A stretch of 34,711 nucleotides of DNA from Pelagibacteraceae bacterium AG-390-A23 (GTDB lineage: Bacteria > Pseudomonadota > Alphaproteobacteria > Pelagibacterales > Pelagibacteraceae), in contig QCGW01000001.1 in assembly GCA_003279775.1 (NCBI GenBank), positions 1-34,711 of the forward strand, in the 5' to 3' direction. Both the position numbers and the translations under genes were made by a program. Positions 24,146 to 33,743 of the stretch are shown piece after piece (the stretch's first letter is position 1; each line of letters opens with the position of its first letter). The notes under the pieces are model-generated. The model worked only from the letters and a program-made list of their open reading frames with translations. It was not told the origin of the DNA and made no database searches.

Positions 24146-26371
24146 TTAAAATAGAGGCTGATCTATAAAAAAGTTTTTCATGGTCACAGGACGTTGTTCT
24201 AAAATATATCTATAGACATTATAATTTTCCATTACACGCTGAACGTAATTTCTTGTTTCTCTAAATTTGATTAATTCAACCCAATCGACATAATCAACTT
24301 GTTTTTTTTGTGGATCTTTATTTATTTTTTTCCAATATTTAACTCTATTAGGTCCAGCATTATAAGCAGCGACTGCAAAAGGGTAAGCACCATCATATTG
24401 TAGAATTAAACCCGCAATATAATGTGAACCTAAATTAATATTATATTCCGGATCAGTGGTTAATCTTGATTTTGAATAAGGAAGTTTAGCTTGTTTCGAA
24501 ACTAATTTTGCAGTGTAAGGCATCAATTGCATTAATCCTTTTGCACCAGCATGACTATTAGCTTCCAAATCAAATTCACTTTCTTGTCTAATTATAGATA
24601 AGATCAAAGCACTTTCTGGAATTTTTCTTTTATTAATATATTTAGGAGTGCTAATTATTGGGTAGTTATATTTATTATGAAATCTTTTTTGATAAGACGC
24701 AATTTTTGAAACCTGAATAGCAAAATCGTATCTGTTTATGCTTGTAGCTAATTCTGCAGCCAAAACTTCACTGCCCTTAGCTATATTGTCGTTAGCTAAA
24801 TGCCTCAAAATATGTTTTGTATATTTGTCTTTCTTTAATTCATCTAGAAGATAAGAAATTTTTACAAGCTCTTTATTAAAAAATTGAATTCTATATTTTG
24901 GATCAATTTCCATATCTTTTTCTAACTCAAATTTTCCATTTGGATTTAATTTTAAAAAAGCTAGCTGACCATAGTAAGTAGTAAGATATTTTGTGGCTTC
25001 TCTGTACCAAGTATTTGACTGTTCTCTTTCACCTATTTTCTCATATGCTCTTCCAAGCCAATAGGCACCTCTAGACAAGCTTATTGGATAACTAACATTT
25101 TCATAAAAATTTTTAAAATGATCTTTAGCAGTTATTGGATCATTTAAAAAACTTAAAGCTATCCATCCACTCATCCATTCGGCTGCTGCATATTCGGATC
25201 CTTCAGTCATTCCATGATTGCTTGAAATTTTATATGAAATTTCATATTTCTTTTTATAAAGCAATGCTCTTGAAATAATTTCTCTTTCTTTCCACCATTT
25301 GTCAGGTCTAACTAAATACTCTTTATCATTTCTTATTTTCAGTAAGATTTCTGTTGAAGAATCTACACGTCCTTTTTTTCTTCTCCATTTCAATCGATCA
25401 TAATTTAAACCAGCATCATTCTTAAATTTTTGAGGAACATTTGCTATGGCTTGGTCAACCCCATAACCTTTACTCATTAAAAGATGTCTTGCATTATATA
25501 AAAGTTCGTAATCTTTTGGCAGATACCTTATTAATCTTCGTAAATCCCAACGATCTCCGTTCCAAGCTAAATAATCAGCTCTTTTTATATAGTCATCTGC
25601 ATTTAAATATTTTTTATATTTTTTTCTAAAATATTTTAATTCATTTTTGGATAAATCTGCTGTGACCCAACCTTCTTTAATTAGTTTTGTACCTTTATTT
25701 TTGTCTCCAATTAAAATATGACTTTCTCCTAGTATCATTTTTCCATAACCACTTAATGGATCATTTTCTCCAAACCATTTTATTATTTTTTTAGGTGAAA
25801 CACTTTCTGTGGATAGTTTATGTTCAGCAAGATATTTAACTCTGCTTATTCTGGGATAATCTGAATTTTTATTTAAAAAAACTTGATAATCGTAAAATGA
25901 CGCCTGGTTACCAGAAGTTAAAAGATGTCTCCATTGTATAAAATTATAAATAGAGTTGTCTTTTGCTTTTTTTGCTATTTTAAGCGCAGAAGACCATTTA
26001 CTCTTCTGCATTTCTGAAATAGCTTTTTTAGCTAACCCGAAGTCTTTTTTACTATAATATCTTGAAATCTTAATATTCTTAGCTGTGCTAGTACCAGCTA
26101 TAGTAGGTTTTTTCTTTGGTATTTTAAAACTTAATTTTTTTTCTTTTAAAACCAACTCTTTTTTAACAATCACTTCTTCGATTTTAATTTCTTTGGTTTT
26201 CGTGGGCTTCTTTAATGGCTTAAGGATATTTATAGATATTTTCTTTTGAATTTGTTCTTTACTTAAAATAGGTTTTTTTAAAGGTACAAGCGAATTGATA
26301 TCAGCAAAGAGATTATTTGAAAATATTAATATGGATACGGTGAAACCTAAAAATAATATTTTTTTGAGCAT
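24146..26371 (-). CDS. slt: Soluble lytic murein transglycosylase (Slt70-like)
   Basis: The 741-residue product has a signal peptide (1-23, ending LFA). A Lys/Pro-rich stretch (about 30-95) follows, then a long alpha-superhelical region (about 100-560) as in Slt70, and the SLT catalytic domain at about 585-700. The catalytic Glu597 lies in SIIRQESEFD. GAKGLMQLMPYTAK, YNINLGSHYIAGLI and VAAYNAGPNRVKYW are the domain's other signature segments. The enzyme cleaves peptidoglycan glycan strands to 1,6-anhydromuropeptides for wall turnover. It diverges from dapA, with a 43-base gap that must hold both promoters. Confidence 0.93.
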   Translation of the reverse strand: MLKKILFLGFTVSILIFSNNLFADINSLVPLKKPILSKEQIQKKISINILKPLKKPTKTKEIKIEEVIVKKELVLKEKKLSFKIPKKKPTIAGTSTAKNIKISRYYSKKDFGLAKKAISEMQKSKWSSALKIAKKAKDNSIYNFIQWRHLLTSGNQASFYDYQVFLNKNSDYPRISRVKYLAEHKLSTESVSPKKIIKWFGENDPLSGYGKMILGESHILIGDKNKGTKLIKEGWVTADLSKNELKYFRKKYKKYLNADDYIKRADYLAWNGDRWDLRRLIRYLPKDYELLYNARHLLMSKGYGVDQAIANVPQKFKNDAGLNYDRLKWRRKKGRVDSSTEILLKIRNDKEYLVRPDKWWKEREIISRALLYKKKYEISYKISSNHGMTEGSEYAAAEWMSGWIALSFLNDPITAKDHFKNFYENVSYPISLSRGAYWLGRAYEKIGEREQSNTWYREATKYLTTYYGQLAFLKLNPNGKFELEKDMEIDPKYRIQFFNKELVKISYLLDELKKDKYTKHILRHLANDNIAKGSEVLAAELATSINRYDFAIQVSKIASYQKRFHNKYNYPIISTPKYINKRKIPESALILSIIRQESEFDLEANSHAGAKGLMQLMPYTAKLVSKQAKLPYSKSRLTTDPEYNINLGSHYIAGLILQYDGAYPFAVAAYNAGPNRVKYWKKINKDPQKKQVDYVDWVELIKFRETRNYVQRVMENYNVYRYILEQRPVTMKNFFIDQPLF

Positions 26372-26414
26372 AATCTTTTAGTATATGAATCTTTAAACTA
26401 TGTTATAAGTATTT

Positions 26415-27296
26415 ATGTTCAAAGGATCAAATGTTGCTTTAATTACACCATTTAAAAATAATGGTCTAGATGAGGAAGCATATATTAAATTAATCCATTT
26501 CCACATCGATAATGGTACTAATGGACTTGTGCCGGCTGGTACAACAGGTGAATCCCCTACGTTAAGTCATGATGAGCATCAAAGAGTAATAGATTTATGT
26601 ATAAAAGAAAGTAATGGAAAAATTCCAGTTATTGCTGGTACGGGTTCCAACTCAACTGAGGAGGCTATTTCTTTAACCACACATGCAGAAAAAGCAGGAG
26701 CTAACGGCGCTTTGATAGTTACACCTTATTATAATAAACCAACTCAAGAAGGCTTGTATCAACATTATAAAGCAATTAATGACAAGTGTGGCATTCCAAT
26801 TATAATTTATAATATTCCTGGTAGATCTGTGATTGACATGTCAGTGGATACAATGGCCAGACTTTATGAATTAAAAAATATAGTTGGTGTTAAAGATGCA
26901 ACAGGTGATTTAGATAGAGTTAATCAGACACTTGAAAAAATGGGTAAAGATTTTATTCAATTAACAGGTAATGATGATAATGCTTTTGAATTTAATAAAC
27001 GTGGTGGGGTAGGTACTATTAGTGTAACAGCTAATATTGCACCCAAACTTTGTTCAGATTTTCAAAAATTTTCTAAATCAGACACCGATAATGAAATGAA
27101 AGAAGCAGAAAGATTAGATAAAATATTACAACCAGTTCATCACTCAATGTTTGTTGAGAGCAATCCTAGTCCTGTAAAATATGCTGCAAAACTTTTAGGA
27201 CTTTGTGATGACAATGTAAGACTACCACTTGTAAAAGTAACAGACACAACAAAAGAAATTGTAAAAAAAGCTCTTCAGTCTGCTAAGTTAATTTAA
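26415..27296 (+). CDS. dapA: 4-hydroxy-tetrahydrodipicolinate synthase
   Basis: The 293-residue product has the DapA signature [14 protein letters not shown] and the catalytic Tyr132 (IIIYNIPGR) and Lys160 ([10 protein letters not shown]), which forms a Schiff base with pyruvate. The enzyme condenses pyruvate with aspartate semialdehyde, the first committed step of lysine and meso-diaminopimelate synthesis. Length and spacing match the E. coli enzyme. Its stop overlaps the smpB ATG by one base (TAATG). It heads a long same-strand run through recO. Confidence 0.96.
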   Translation: MFKGSNVALITPFKNNGLDEEAYIKLIHFHIDNGTNGLVPAGTTGESPTLSHDEHQRVIDLCIKESNGKIPVIAGTGSNSTEEAISLTTHAEKAGANGALIVTPYYNKPTQEGLYQHYKAINDKCGIPIIIYNIPGRSVIDMSVDTMARLYELKNIVGVKDATGDLDRVNQTLEKMGKDFIQLTGNDDNAFEFNKRGGVGTISVTANIAPKLCSDFQKFSKSDTDNEMKEAERLDKILQPVHHSMFVESNPSPVKYAAKLLGLCDDNVRLPLVKVTDTTKEIVKKALQSAKLI

Positions 27297-27766
27297 TGAA
27301 CAAAAAAACCAATCCTGGTTTGAAAATCATTTGTTTAAATAGAAAAGCTAGTTTTAACTATTTTTTTGAAGATCTTTTCGAAGCTGGAATTGTATTAAAA
27401 GGTTCTGAGATTAAATCAATAAGAGATGGTAAGGTGAATATCGCTGAGTCTTATGCTGTTGAAAAAGGAGGTGAAATTGTTTTAATTAATTCACATATAT
27501 CACCATACAAGCAAGCCAGTTACTCTAATCATAATCCAACCGATGATAGAAAATTACTTCTTAATAAAAAAGAAATAAATAAATTAATAGGTAAAATGCA
27601 AAGAGATGGTTTCACATTAGTTCCAACAAAAATGTATTTTAAAAAAGGAAAGGCTAAAATAGAACTAGCTGTTGCAAAGGGAAAAAAGCAATATGATAAA
27701 AGAGCAACAAAAAAAAGTAGAGATTGGAACCGTGAAAAGGCAAGATATATTAGAAAATCAAGCTAA
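27296..27766 (+). CDS. smpB: SsrA-binding protein SmpB
   Basis: The 156-residue product has all typical segments: [60 protein letters not shown] and the basic tail [20 protein letters not shown]. SmpB binds tmRNA and delivers it to stalled ribosomes for trans-translation. The tmRNA gene itself is not in this window. In many alphaproteobacteria smpB follows dapA, as here. Confidence 0.96.
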   Translation: MNKKTNPGLKIICLNRKASFNYFFEDLFEAGIVLKGSEIKSIRDGKVNIAESYAVEKGGEIVLINSHISPYKQASYSNHNPTDDRKLLLNKKEINKLIGKMQRDGFTLVPTKMYFKKGKAKIELAVAKGKKQYDKRATKKSRDWNREKARYIRKSS

Positions 27767-28250
27767 AATTGTTTTTTTAGGAATTGGTTCAAATTTAGGT
27801 TTAAGAAAAAGAAATATAGAAAAAGCAAAATTTTTATTAGCAGAACATAACTTAGATGTTCTCAAGGTATCTAGTTATTATGAAACCCCTTCCTGGCCTG
27901 ACCCACGAAAACCTAAGTTCTTAAATATAATTTTAAAATTAAAATGTTATTACAATCCTCAAGAACTATTAAAAATATGTAAATCTATAGAAAATCAATT
28001 AGGTAGAAAGAAAGCAAAAAAAAATGCACCTCGTACATGTGATTTGGATATAATCGATTTTAATAATTTGGTATCAAAAAAAAATTCTAAGATTAATTTA
28101 CCTCATAAAATGATGCACAAAAGAAACTTTGTATTATTTCCATTATTTGAGATTCAAAAGAATTGGATCCATCCTGATAAACAAATTGATGTTAAAACCT
28201 TGATTTCTCTGCTTCCTGATAGAGACATTAGATCTATTAAACAAATTTGA
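27732..28250 (+). CDS. folK: 2-amino-4-hydroxy-6-hydroxymethyldihydropteridine pyrophosphokinase
   Basis: The GTG at 27732 is the most plausible start: the family's first strand ([11 protein letters not shown]) begins 12 codons later. An ATG at 27672 would add 20 basic residues that merely read through the smpB tail. The product has 172 residues, with [17 protein letters not shown] and the signature [13 protein letters not shown], plus [19 protein letters not shown]. FolK transfers pyrophosphate from ATP to the pterin in folate synthesis. It overlaps smpB by 35 bases in another frame. It occupies the place where rpoZ lies in some relatives. Confidence 0.9.
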   Translation: MKRQDILENQAKIVFLGIGSNLGLRKRNIEKAKFLLAEHNLDVLKVSSYYETPSWPDPRKPKFLNIILKLKCYYNPQELLKICKSIENQLGRKKAKKNAPRTCDLDIIDFNNLVSKKNSKINLPHKMMHKRNFVLFPLFEIQKNWIHPDKQIDVKTLISLLPDRDIRSIKQI

Positions 28251-28271
28251 TTTAATGGTATAATATCAATT

Positions 28272-30017
28272 ATGCTTAATTCAAATGAACTTATAAATAA
28301 AGTTAAGGATTACAATAAATTTCTTAATCCTGAAAAATTGGATAAAGCATATAATTTTGCTGTTAAAGCACATAAGAGTCAAAAAAGAGCTTCGGGCGAT
28401 CCTTATTCTGTTCATCCAATTGAGGTTGCAAATATTTTAACTGAATTAAAATTAGATAGCGCTACAATTACAACTGGTCTATTGCATGACACTATAGAAG
28501 ATACTTTTGCAACTTATGAAACTATCAAACAAGAATTTGGTGATGAGGTTGCTGATTTAGTAGATGGTGTAACGAAAATTTCAGCATTTGAAAATTCAGC
28601 TGGAGCTAATTCTAAAGTTGAGAATTTCAGAAAATTAATTTTAGCAACATCAAAAGACATTAGAGTTCTGCTAGTTAAAATTGCTGATCGACTACATAAC
28701 ATGAGGACCATTAAAGCGATTACTAAAGAGGATAAAAGAAAAAGAATAGCTCAAGAAACTATGGAAATTTATGCGCCATTAGCTGACAGAATGGGAATGC
28801 ACAGAATTAGAGACGAACTTGAGGATTTATCTTTTGAAATTTTAAATAATGATGCAAGAAAATTAATAAAAAAAAGACTTGATGAAATAAAATTAGACAG
28901 AAAAGATTTATTTGAAGAACAATCTTTTGAGTTAAGTGAAATCTTAAATGATAATGAAATTAATGCCGAAATACATGGTAGAGAAAAGACACCATTTTCA
29001 ATTTGGAGAAAGGTCCAAAAAAAAAGAGTTTCACTTGAACAAATAACAGACATTATTGGATTTAGGATAATTTTAAAAAACGTAGATGATTGTTACAAAA
29101 CTCTCGGGATTTTTCATAAAAAATGGAATTGTATACCAGGGAAATTTAAAGATTATATTTCATCTCCAAAAATCAATGGTTATAAATCCATTCATACTTC
29201 TGTAATTGGTTCAAATAAAAAACCAATAGAAATTCAAATTAGAACACATGAAATGCACGAATTTGCAGAAAGAGGTGTCGCATCTCATTGGCAGTATAAA
29301 TCTTCTGAAAAATTTAATTCTTTAAGTTGGAAGGAGTATGATTGGTTAAAAGATCTTGTTGAGATCATAGAAAAAAATGAAAACCCTGAAGATTCATATG
29401 AGTATACAAAACTACAAATGTTTCAAGAAAACGTATTTTGTTTTACACCAAAAGGTTCAGTTATAAAATTACCTAAAGATGCAACTGCTATAGATTTTGC
29501 ATATGCTGTTCATACTAAAATTGGTAATTCAGCAGTTGGTTGTGAAATTAATGGAAATAAAAGCGAATTACAAACTATTTTAAGAAATGGTGATCGGGTA
29601 AATATAATAACATCTAAAAATAATTCACCATCACTTCACTGGATACCAACTACTAAAACAGGCAAAGCTAGAGCAGCAATAAGAAGATATTGGCATGATA
29701 AAGGAGAGCAAAAAGAGGAAAAAACAAAAAAATATAATACCACTTTATGGATGTCATTACCTGATAAGCCAGGTCAATTAGGAGATATAAGCTCACTCAT
29801 TGGAAGTCACAAATTAAATATATCGAGCTTAGAAATGGTTGGTAAAAATCCCAATTATATTAATTTTAAATTTAAATTAATTATTAGAAACCTTAAGAAT
29901 TTTACTAATTTTATTGCAGAGCTAAAACAAAAGAGTATAAAATTTAAGATAATTAGACACGAAGAAAAAAGAAATGCTTTCACTCAAAAAATCCTTAAAT
30001 ATTTTAAAAAAAACTAA
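28272..30017 (+). CDS. spoT: Bifunctional (p)ppGpp synthetase/hydrolase, short SpoT/Rsh type
   Basis: The 581-residue product has the HD hydrolase domain with SVHPIEVA (His48) and HDTIEDT (72-78). The synthetase domain runs about 230-345, with DIIGFRII, INGYKSIHTSVIG and EIQIRTHEMHEFAERGVASHW. A TGS domain lies at about 389-450 (CFTPKGSVIKLPKDATAIDF) and an ACT domain at about 493-565 (SLPDKPGQLGDISSLI). Both catalytic halves look intact. The helical and zinc-finger/RIS region between TGS and ACT is reduced to about 40 residues, so the protein is roughly 120 residues shorter than E. coli SpoT. It makes and breaks the stringent alarmone. Confidence 0.92.
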   Translation: MLNSNELINKVKDYNKFLNPEKLDKAYNFAVKAHKSQKRASGDPYSVHPIEVANILTELKLDSATITTGLLHDTIEDTFATYETIKQEFGDEVADLVDGVTKISAFENSAGANSKVENFRKLILATSKDIRVLLVKIADRLHNMRTIKAITKEDKRKRIAQETMEIYAPLADRMGMHRIRDELEDLSFEILNNDARKLIKKRLDEIKLDRKDLFEEQSFELSEILNDNEINAEIHGREKTPFSIWRKVQKKRVSLEQITDIIGFRIILKNVDDCYKTLGIFHKKWNCIPGKFKDYISSPKINGYKSIHTSVIGSNKKPIEIQIRTHEMHEFAERGVASHWQYKSSEKFNSLSWKEYDWLKDLVEIIEKNENPEDSYEYTKLQMFQENVFCFTPKGSVIKLPKDATAIDFAYAVHTKIGNSAVGCEINGNKSELQTILRNGDRVNIITSKNNSPSLHWIPTTKTGKARAAIRRYWHDKGEQKEEKTKKYNTTLWMSLPDKPGQLGDISSLIGSHKLNISSLEMVGKNPNYINFKFKLIIRNLKNFTNFIAELKQKSIKFKIIRHEEKRNAFTQKILKYFKKN

Positions 30018-30561
30018 TGCATTATTAGAAGGTCACTTTGTTTTATCCTCAGGTCTACATTCTTCAAAATACATTCAATGTGCAAAACTTTTAAGTTACC
30101 CTAATTTAGCTGATAAAATTTGTAAATCCTTAGCAAATAAAATTAAAAAAAAATTTAAAAAAATTGATTTAATTTTAGCTCCTGCAATGGGTGGAGTAAT
30201 TATTGGATATGAAATAGGAAAATTACTTAAAAAAGAAACAATTTTTTGCGAAAGGGTAGATGGTAAATTTACTCTCAGAAGAGGTTTCAATATTAAAAAA
30301 GGCGCAAGAGTATTAATTATAGAAGATGTAATCACTACAGGAAAATCAAGTTTGGAGTGTGTTAAATTGATTAAAAAATCAAAAGCAAAATTAATTGGAT
30401 TTGCCTCTATTATAGATCGATCAACTAAACAATCTTTAAAAATAAAAACTGGAATAACATCTCATTTAAAAATTGATGTTCCAACTTATAAAGCAAATAA
30501 ATTACCACCAGAACTTAAATCTATACCAGTAACAACCCCAGGAAGCAGATTTATTAAGTGA
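29974..30561 (+). CDS. pyrE: Orotate phosphoribosyltransferase
   Basis: The 195-residue product has the PRPP-binding signature VLIIEDVITTGKS (113-125), LAPAMGGVIIGYEIGK and CERVDGKFTLRRGF. The start (GHFVLSSGLHSSKYIQCAKL) fits alphaproteobacterial PyrE. The enzyme joins orotate to PRPP in pyrimidine synthesis. Its first 44 bases overlap the end of spoT in another frame, an unusually long overlap, although the N-terminal helix KKSLNILKKTNALLEGHF needs most of it. Its stop overlaps the GTG of pdxJ. Confidence 0.94.
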   Translation: MLSLKKSLNILKKTNALLEGHFVLSSGLHSSKYIQCAKLLSYPNLADKICKSLANKIKKKFKKIDLILAPAMGGVIIGYEIGKLLKKETIFCERVDGKFTLRRGFNIKKGARVLIIEDVITTGKSSLECVKLIKKSKAKLIGFASIIDRSTKQSLKIKTGITSHLKIDVPTYKANKLPPELKSIPVTTPGSRFIK

Positions 30562-31277
30562 AAAGGTTAGGCGTAAATATAGATCATATCGCTACTTTAC
30601 GAAACGCTCGTGGAGAGAAACATCCAAACCCACTATACGCAGCTAAAAAAGTTATTAGTTATGGAGCGGATTCTGTAACAATTCATTTAAGAGAAGATAG
30701 AAGACATATAAATGATATTGATGCAAAAAAAATCTGTAGTTTAAGAAATGTACCTGTAAACCTTGAAATTTCTATGAACGAAGAAATTGTTAATCAAGCA
30801 CTTAAGATAAAACCAAATTTTATCTGTTTAGTTCCAGAAAATAGAAAAGAAATTACTACCGAGGGAGGTTTAAATATAAAAAACAATCTTAATAAGTTAG
30901 AGAAAATAATTAAAAAATTTAAAAAAGTAAAGATTAGAACAAGTTTATTCATTAACCCTTCCCCAAATGACATTAGACTTGCTAAAAAATTAAATGCTGA
31001 TTGTATTGAAATACATACTGGAAAACTAGCAAACCTAGTTAAATCAAAAAAAAATTATTCTAATGAATTAAACAGAATTAAAAAAAGTGCAAAATTAGCA
31101 TCAAGTTTAAATATAGAAGTTCATGCCGGTCATGGTTTAGACTATAAAACCACCAAAATGTTAACAAAAATAATAGATATTGAGGAGTATAATATTGGAC
31201 ATTTTATAATCGGAGAGTCAATATTTGATGGACTTTTAAAAGTAATTAAAAACTTTAAAAAAATTATAAAAAAATAA
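30558..31277 (+). CDS. pdxJ: Pyridoxine 5'-phosphate synthase
   Basis: The 239-residue product starts at a GTG overlapping the pyrE stop (GTGA). It has the hallmark LGVNIDHIATLRNARGEKHP and SYGADSVTIHLREDRRHI, then VNLEISM, VPENRKEITTEGGL, EIHTGKLA and VHAGHGLDY. PdxJ condenses 1-deoxyxylulose 5-phosphate with 3-amino-2-oxopropyl phosphate to give pyridoxine 5'-phosphate, the last ring-forming step of vitamin B6 synthesis. The pdxJ-acpS-lepB-rnc order is common in proteobacteria. Confidence 0.96.
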   Translation: MKRLGVNIDHIATLRNARGEKHPNPLYAAKKVISYGADSVTIHLREDRRHINDIDAKKICSLRNVPVNLEISMNEEIVNQALKIKPNFICLVPENRKEITTEGGLNIKNNLNKLEKIIKKFKKVKIRTSLFINPSPNDIRLAKKLNADCIEIHTGKLANLVKSKKNYSNELNRIKKSAKLASSLNIEVHAGHGLDYKTTKMLTKIIDIEEYNIGHFIIGESIFDGLLKVIKNFKKIIKK

Positions 31278-31664
31278 ATGAAAATTCTAGGTATTGGAGT
31301 TGATATTGTTGAAAATAAAAGAATTCAAAAATCGATTAAAAATCCTTTATTTAAAAAAAGAATTTACTCATCTAAAGAATTGAAACAATCTAATGCAGCA
31401 AACAATAAAGCAGCTTATTTTTCGAAGAGATTTGCTGCAAAAGAAGCATTTTCTAAAGCTCTTGGCACAGGTTTTCGTATGAATTTAAATTTTAAAGATA
31501 TAGAAGTTGTTAATGACAAAAAGGGAAAGCCTTATTACGTTAAAAATAAAAAAATTACAAAAATTGTACAAAAGAACTTTAAAATCAAAAATTTTAAATG
31601 TTTTTTATCAATTTCGGATGAAAAAAATTATTCAACTGCATTTGCAATTATTCAAACATCATGA
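31278..31664 (+). CDS. acpS: Holo-[acyl-carrier-protein] synthase
   Basis: The 128-residue product has the metal-binding GIGVDIVENKRI (Asp9) and FSKRFAAKEAFSKALGTG (Glu56), the two signature blocks of AcpS. It moves 4'-phosphopantetheine from coenzyme A to acyl carrier protein. It begins at the base after the pdxJ stop and overlaps lepB as ATGA. Confidence 0.95.
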   Translation: MKILGIGVDIVENKRIQKSIKNPLFKKRIYSSKELKQSNAANNKAAYFSKRFAAKEAFSKALGTGFRMNLNFKDIEVVNDKKGKPYYVKNKKITKIVQKNFKIKNFKCFLSISDEKNYSTAFAIIQTS

Positions 31665-32398
31665 AATTAGATAAAAATTTTTTTTCAGAAAATATAAAAA
31701 CTTTAATTTATGCATTAATAATTGCAGTTATAATTAGATCGCTTTTAGTACAACCATTTTATATTCCATCATCATCCATGGAACCTACTTTATTAGTAGG
31801 TGATAGGTTGTTTGTAACAAAATATACCTATGGATATAGCAAACACTCATTTCCTTTTAGTCCTCCAATATTAAACAAAAGAATTATGTTTAGTAGTCCT
31901 GAAAGAGGTGATGTAATTGTATTTAAAACACCAGCAGATAATCGAACAGATTACATTAAAAGATTAATTGGTTTACCTGGTGATAAAATTCAATTTATAG
32001 ACTCTAATTTATATTTAAATAATTCTGAAATTCTTAAATCTAAAATTAATAACAAAACTACAATTTTCTGTGGTGACAAAAGTATTGATGTTTATAGATT
32101 TGAAGAAAAACTTTCAAACGGTAAAAAATTTCATACTGTTTATTTAAAAGATTACACCTATCAAAATTCTGATGTGTTTACTGTACCAAAAGATCATTAT
32201 TTCTTTTTAGGAGATAACAGAGACTGTTCTAAAGATAGCAGGTACTTAACAAGTGTTGGATATGTACATAAAGATAATTTAGTAGGAAAAGCTCAATTTA
32301 TATTTTTCTCTTCAGATAAAAGAATAGGAAGTTTTATTGAATTTTGGAAATGGCATAAGTCAATAAGATTTAATAGAACCTTTAATAAAATTAATTAA
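31661..32398 (+). CDS. lepB: Signal peptidase I
   Basis: The 245-residue product has one N-terminal membrane helix (about 12-30), then the catalytic Ser39 in SSSMEPTLLVGD and Lys100 in TDYIKRLIGLPGD, and the C-terminal box GDNRDCSKDSR. LepB cuts signal peptides from exported preproteins, including the ten array products with their SWTKA-DD site. Its stop shares one base with the rnc ATG (TAATG), and it is part of the acpS-lepB-rnc-recO run. Confidence 0.95.
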   Translation: MKLDKNFFSENIKTLIYALIIAVIIRSLLVQPFYIPSSSMEPTLLVGDRLFVTKYTYGYSKHSFPFSPPILNKRIMFSSPERGDVIVFKTPADNRTDYIKRLIGLPGDKIQFIDSNLYLNNSEILKSKINNKTTIFCGDKSIDVYRFEEKLSNGKKFHTVYLKDYTYQNSDVFTVPKDHYFFLGDNRDCSKDSRYLTSVGYVHKDNLVGKAQFIFFSSDKRIGSFIEFWKWHKSIRFNRTFNKIN

Positions 32399-33066
32399 TG
32401 AAAATTAACTATCAAAGTTTAGAAAAAAAAATTGATTTAAAATTTAAAAATAAAGATCTACTTGTTCAAGCCCTCACACATAAAAGCTTTAATCCAAATG
32501 AAAATAATGAAAAGATAGAGTTTCTGGGTGATAGAGTTCTTGGTTTAGTCATAGCAAAAAAACTTTTAGAAATTTATCCAGGAGAAAAAGAGGGTATTCT
32601 TGATAAAAAATTTGCATCGCTAGTTAATAAAAAAACTTGTCTGGATATAGCAAAAAAAATCAATTTAGCTAGTTATGTTAAAACATTTAACCCAAACAAT
32701 AAAAAAATAAAAATTGAGGACAAAATTATATCTGATAGCTGTGAAGCATTAATTGGTGCTATTTATCTTGATAAAGGTTTTACAATAGTTGAAAAAACAA
32801 TTTTAAACTTGTGGCAAGATCATATTGAAAAAAGTGTAATTACAGAAATAGATGCAAAAACAAAGTTACAGGAATTAACTTTAAAAAACTTTAAAAAATT
32901 ACCTACTTATAAATTAATTTCAAATACAGGTCCAAGACACAAACCCATATTTAAAGTTGGAGTAAAATTGCCCAATACAAAATATTTTATAGCGACTGGA
33001 AAATCAAAGAAAGAAGCTGAACAAAATGCTGCTATAGAATGTTTAAAAAATACAAATAAAAAATGA
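32398..33066 (+). CDS. rnc: Ribonuclease III
   Basis: The 222-residue product has the RNase III signature NEKIEFLGDRVLGL with Glu41 and Asp45. The second acidic pair, Asp113 and Glu116, is in SDSCEALIGAIYLDKG. A double-stranded-RNA-binding domain ends the protein (AKTKLQELTLKNFKKLPTYK, then ATGKSKKEAEQNAAIECL). It processes rRNA precursors and other double-stranded RNA. It overlaps recO by four bases (ATGA). The GTPase gene era, usually between rnc and recO, is absent here. Confidence 0.96.
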   Translation: MKINYQSLEKKIDLKFKNKDLLVQALTHKSFNPNENNEKIEFLGDRVLGLVIAKKLLEIYPGEKEGILDKKFASLVNKKTCLDIAKKINLASYVKTFNPNNKKIKIEDKIISDSCEALIGAIYLDKGFTIVEKTILNLWQDHIEKSVITEIDAKTKLQELTLKNFKKLPTYKLISNTGPRHKPIFKVGVKLPNTKYFIATGKSKKEAEQNAAIECLKNTNKK

Positions 33067-33743
33067 ATTGGTCAGACGAAGGATTTTTAATAAGTAAAAA
33101 CAGATATAATGAAAATTCATTAATTGCTGAATTATTTACAAAAGATAAAGGAAAGATATCCGGAATTATATTTGGCGGTACTTCAAAAAAAATTAAAAAT
33201 TATCTTCAGCTTGGTAATAAACTCCATGTTAATTACAATTCTAAAAATGAAAACAGAATAGGTTATTTTAAAATTGAAATTTTAAATGCCTATACCCCAT
33301 TATATTTTGATCATAAGCAAAAGTTATCCTGTATTACATCTGCTATGAATTTGATCAAAATATTAACAGCAGAGTCTCAATCTAATGATAAAGTTTATTT
33401 TATAATTCAAAATTTATTTTTAATTTTAAAAGAAAAAGATTGGATAAAAAAATATATATTTTGGGAATTGGAGTTACTTAAAATATTAGGATATGACTTG
33501 GCGCTTGAAAATTTAGTTGAAAAAGATTTAGAAGGCAACAAAACTGTATATTATGCAAGTTCTTTAAATGAAAAAAAATATGTACCTAATTTTTTGATTG
33601 AAAAAGATATAGAAGTTAATGATCTTGGCACTTTATTGAACGGTTTGAAATTAGTAGGCGATTATTTGGATAAAACTATATTAAGACCAAATAATTTAAA
33701 TTATCCAAATAGCAGGTTGTTATTCTTAAATACGTTAAAATAA
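33063..33743 (+). CDS. recO: DNA repair protein RecO
   Basis: The 226-residue product has the N-terminal OB-fold start typical of alphaproteobacterial RecO (WSDEGFLISKNRYNENSLIA, then FTKDKGKISGIIFGGTSKK) and a helical C-terminal part with FWELELLKILGYDLAL and a family-like end YPNSRLLFLNTL. No zinc-finger cysteines are visible. RecO helps load RecA in the RecFOR pathway. The stop abuts the stop of hemB on the other strand. Confidence 0.9.
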   Translation: MNWSDEGFLISKNRYNENSLIAELFTKDKGKISGIIFGGTSKKIKNYLQLGNKLHVNYNSKNENRIGYFKIEILNAYTPLYFDHKQKLSCITSAMNLIKILTAESQSNDKVYFIIQNLFLILKEKDWIKKYIFWELELLKILGYDLALENLVEKDLEGNKTVYYASSLNEKKYVPNFLIEKDIEVNDLGTLLNGLKLVGDYLDKTILRPNNLNYPNSRLLFLNTLK

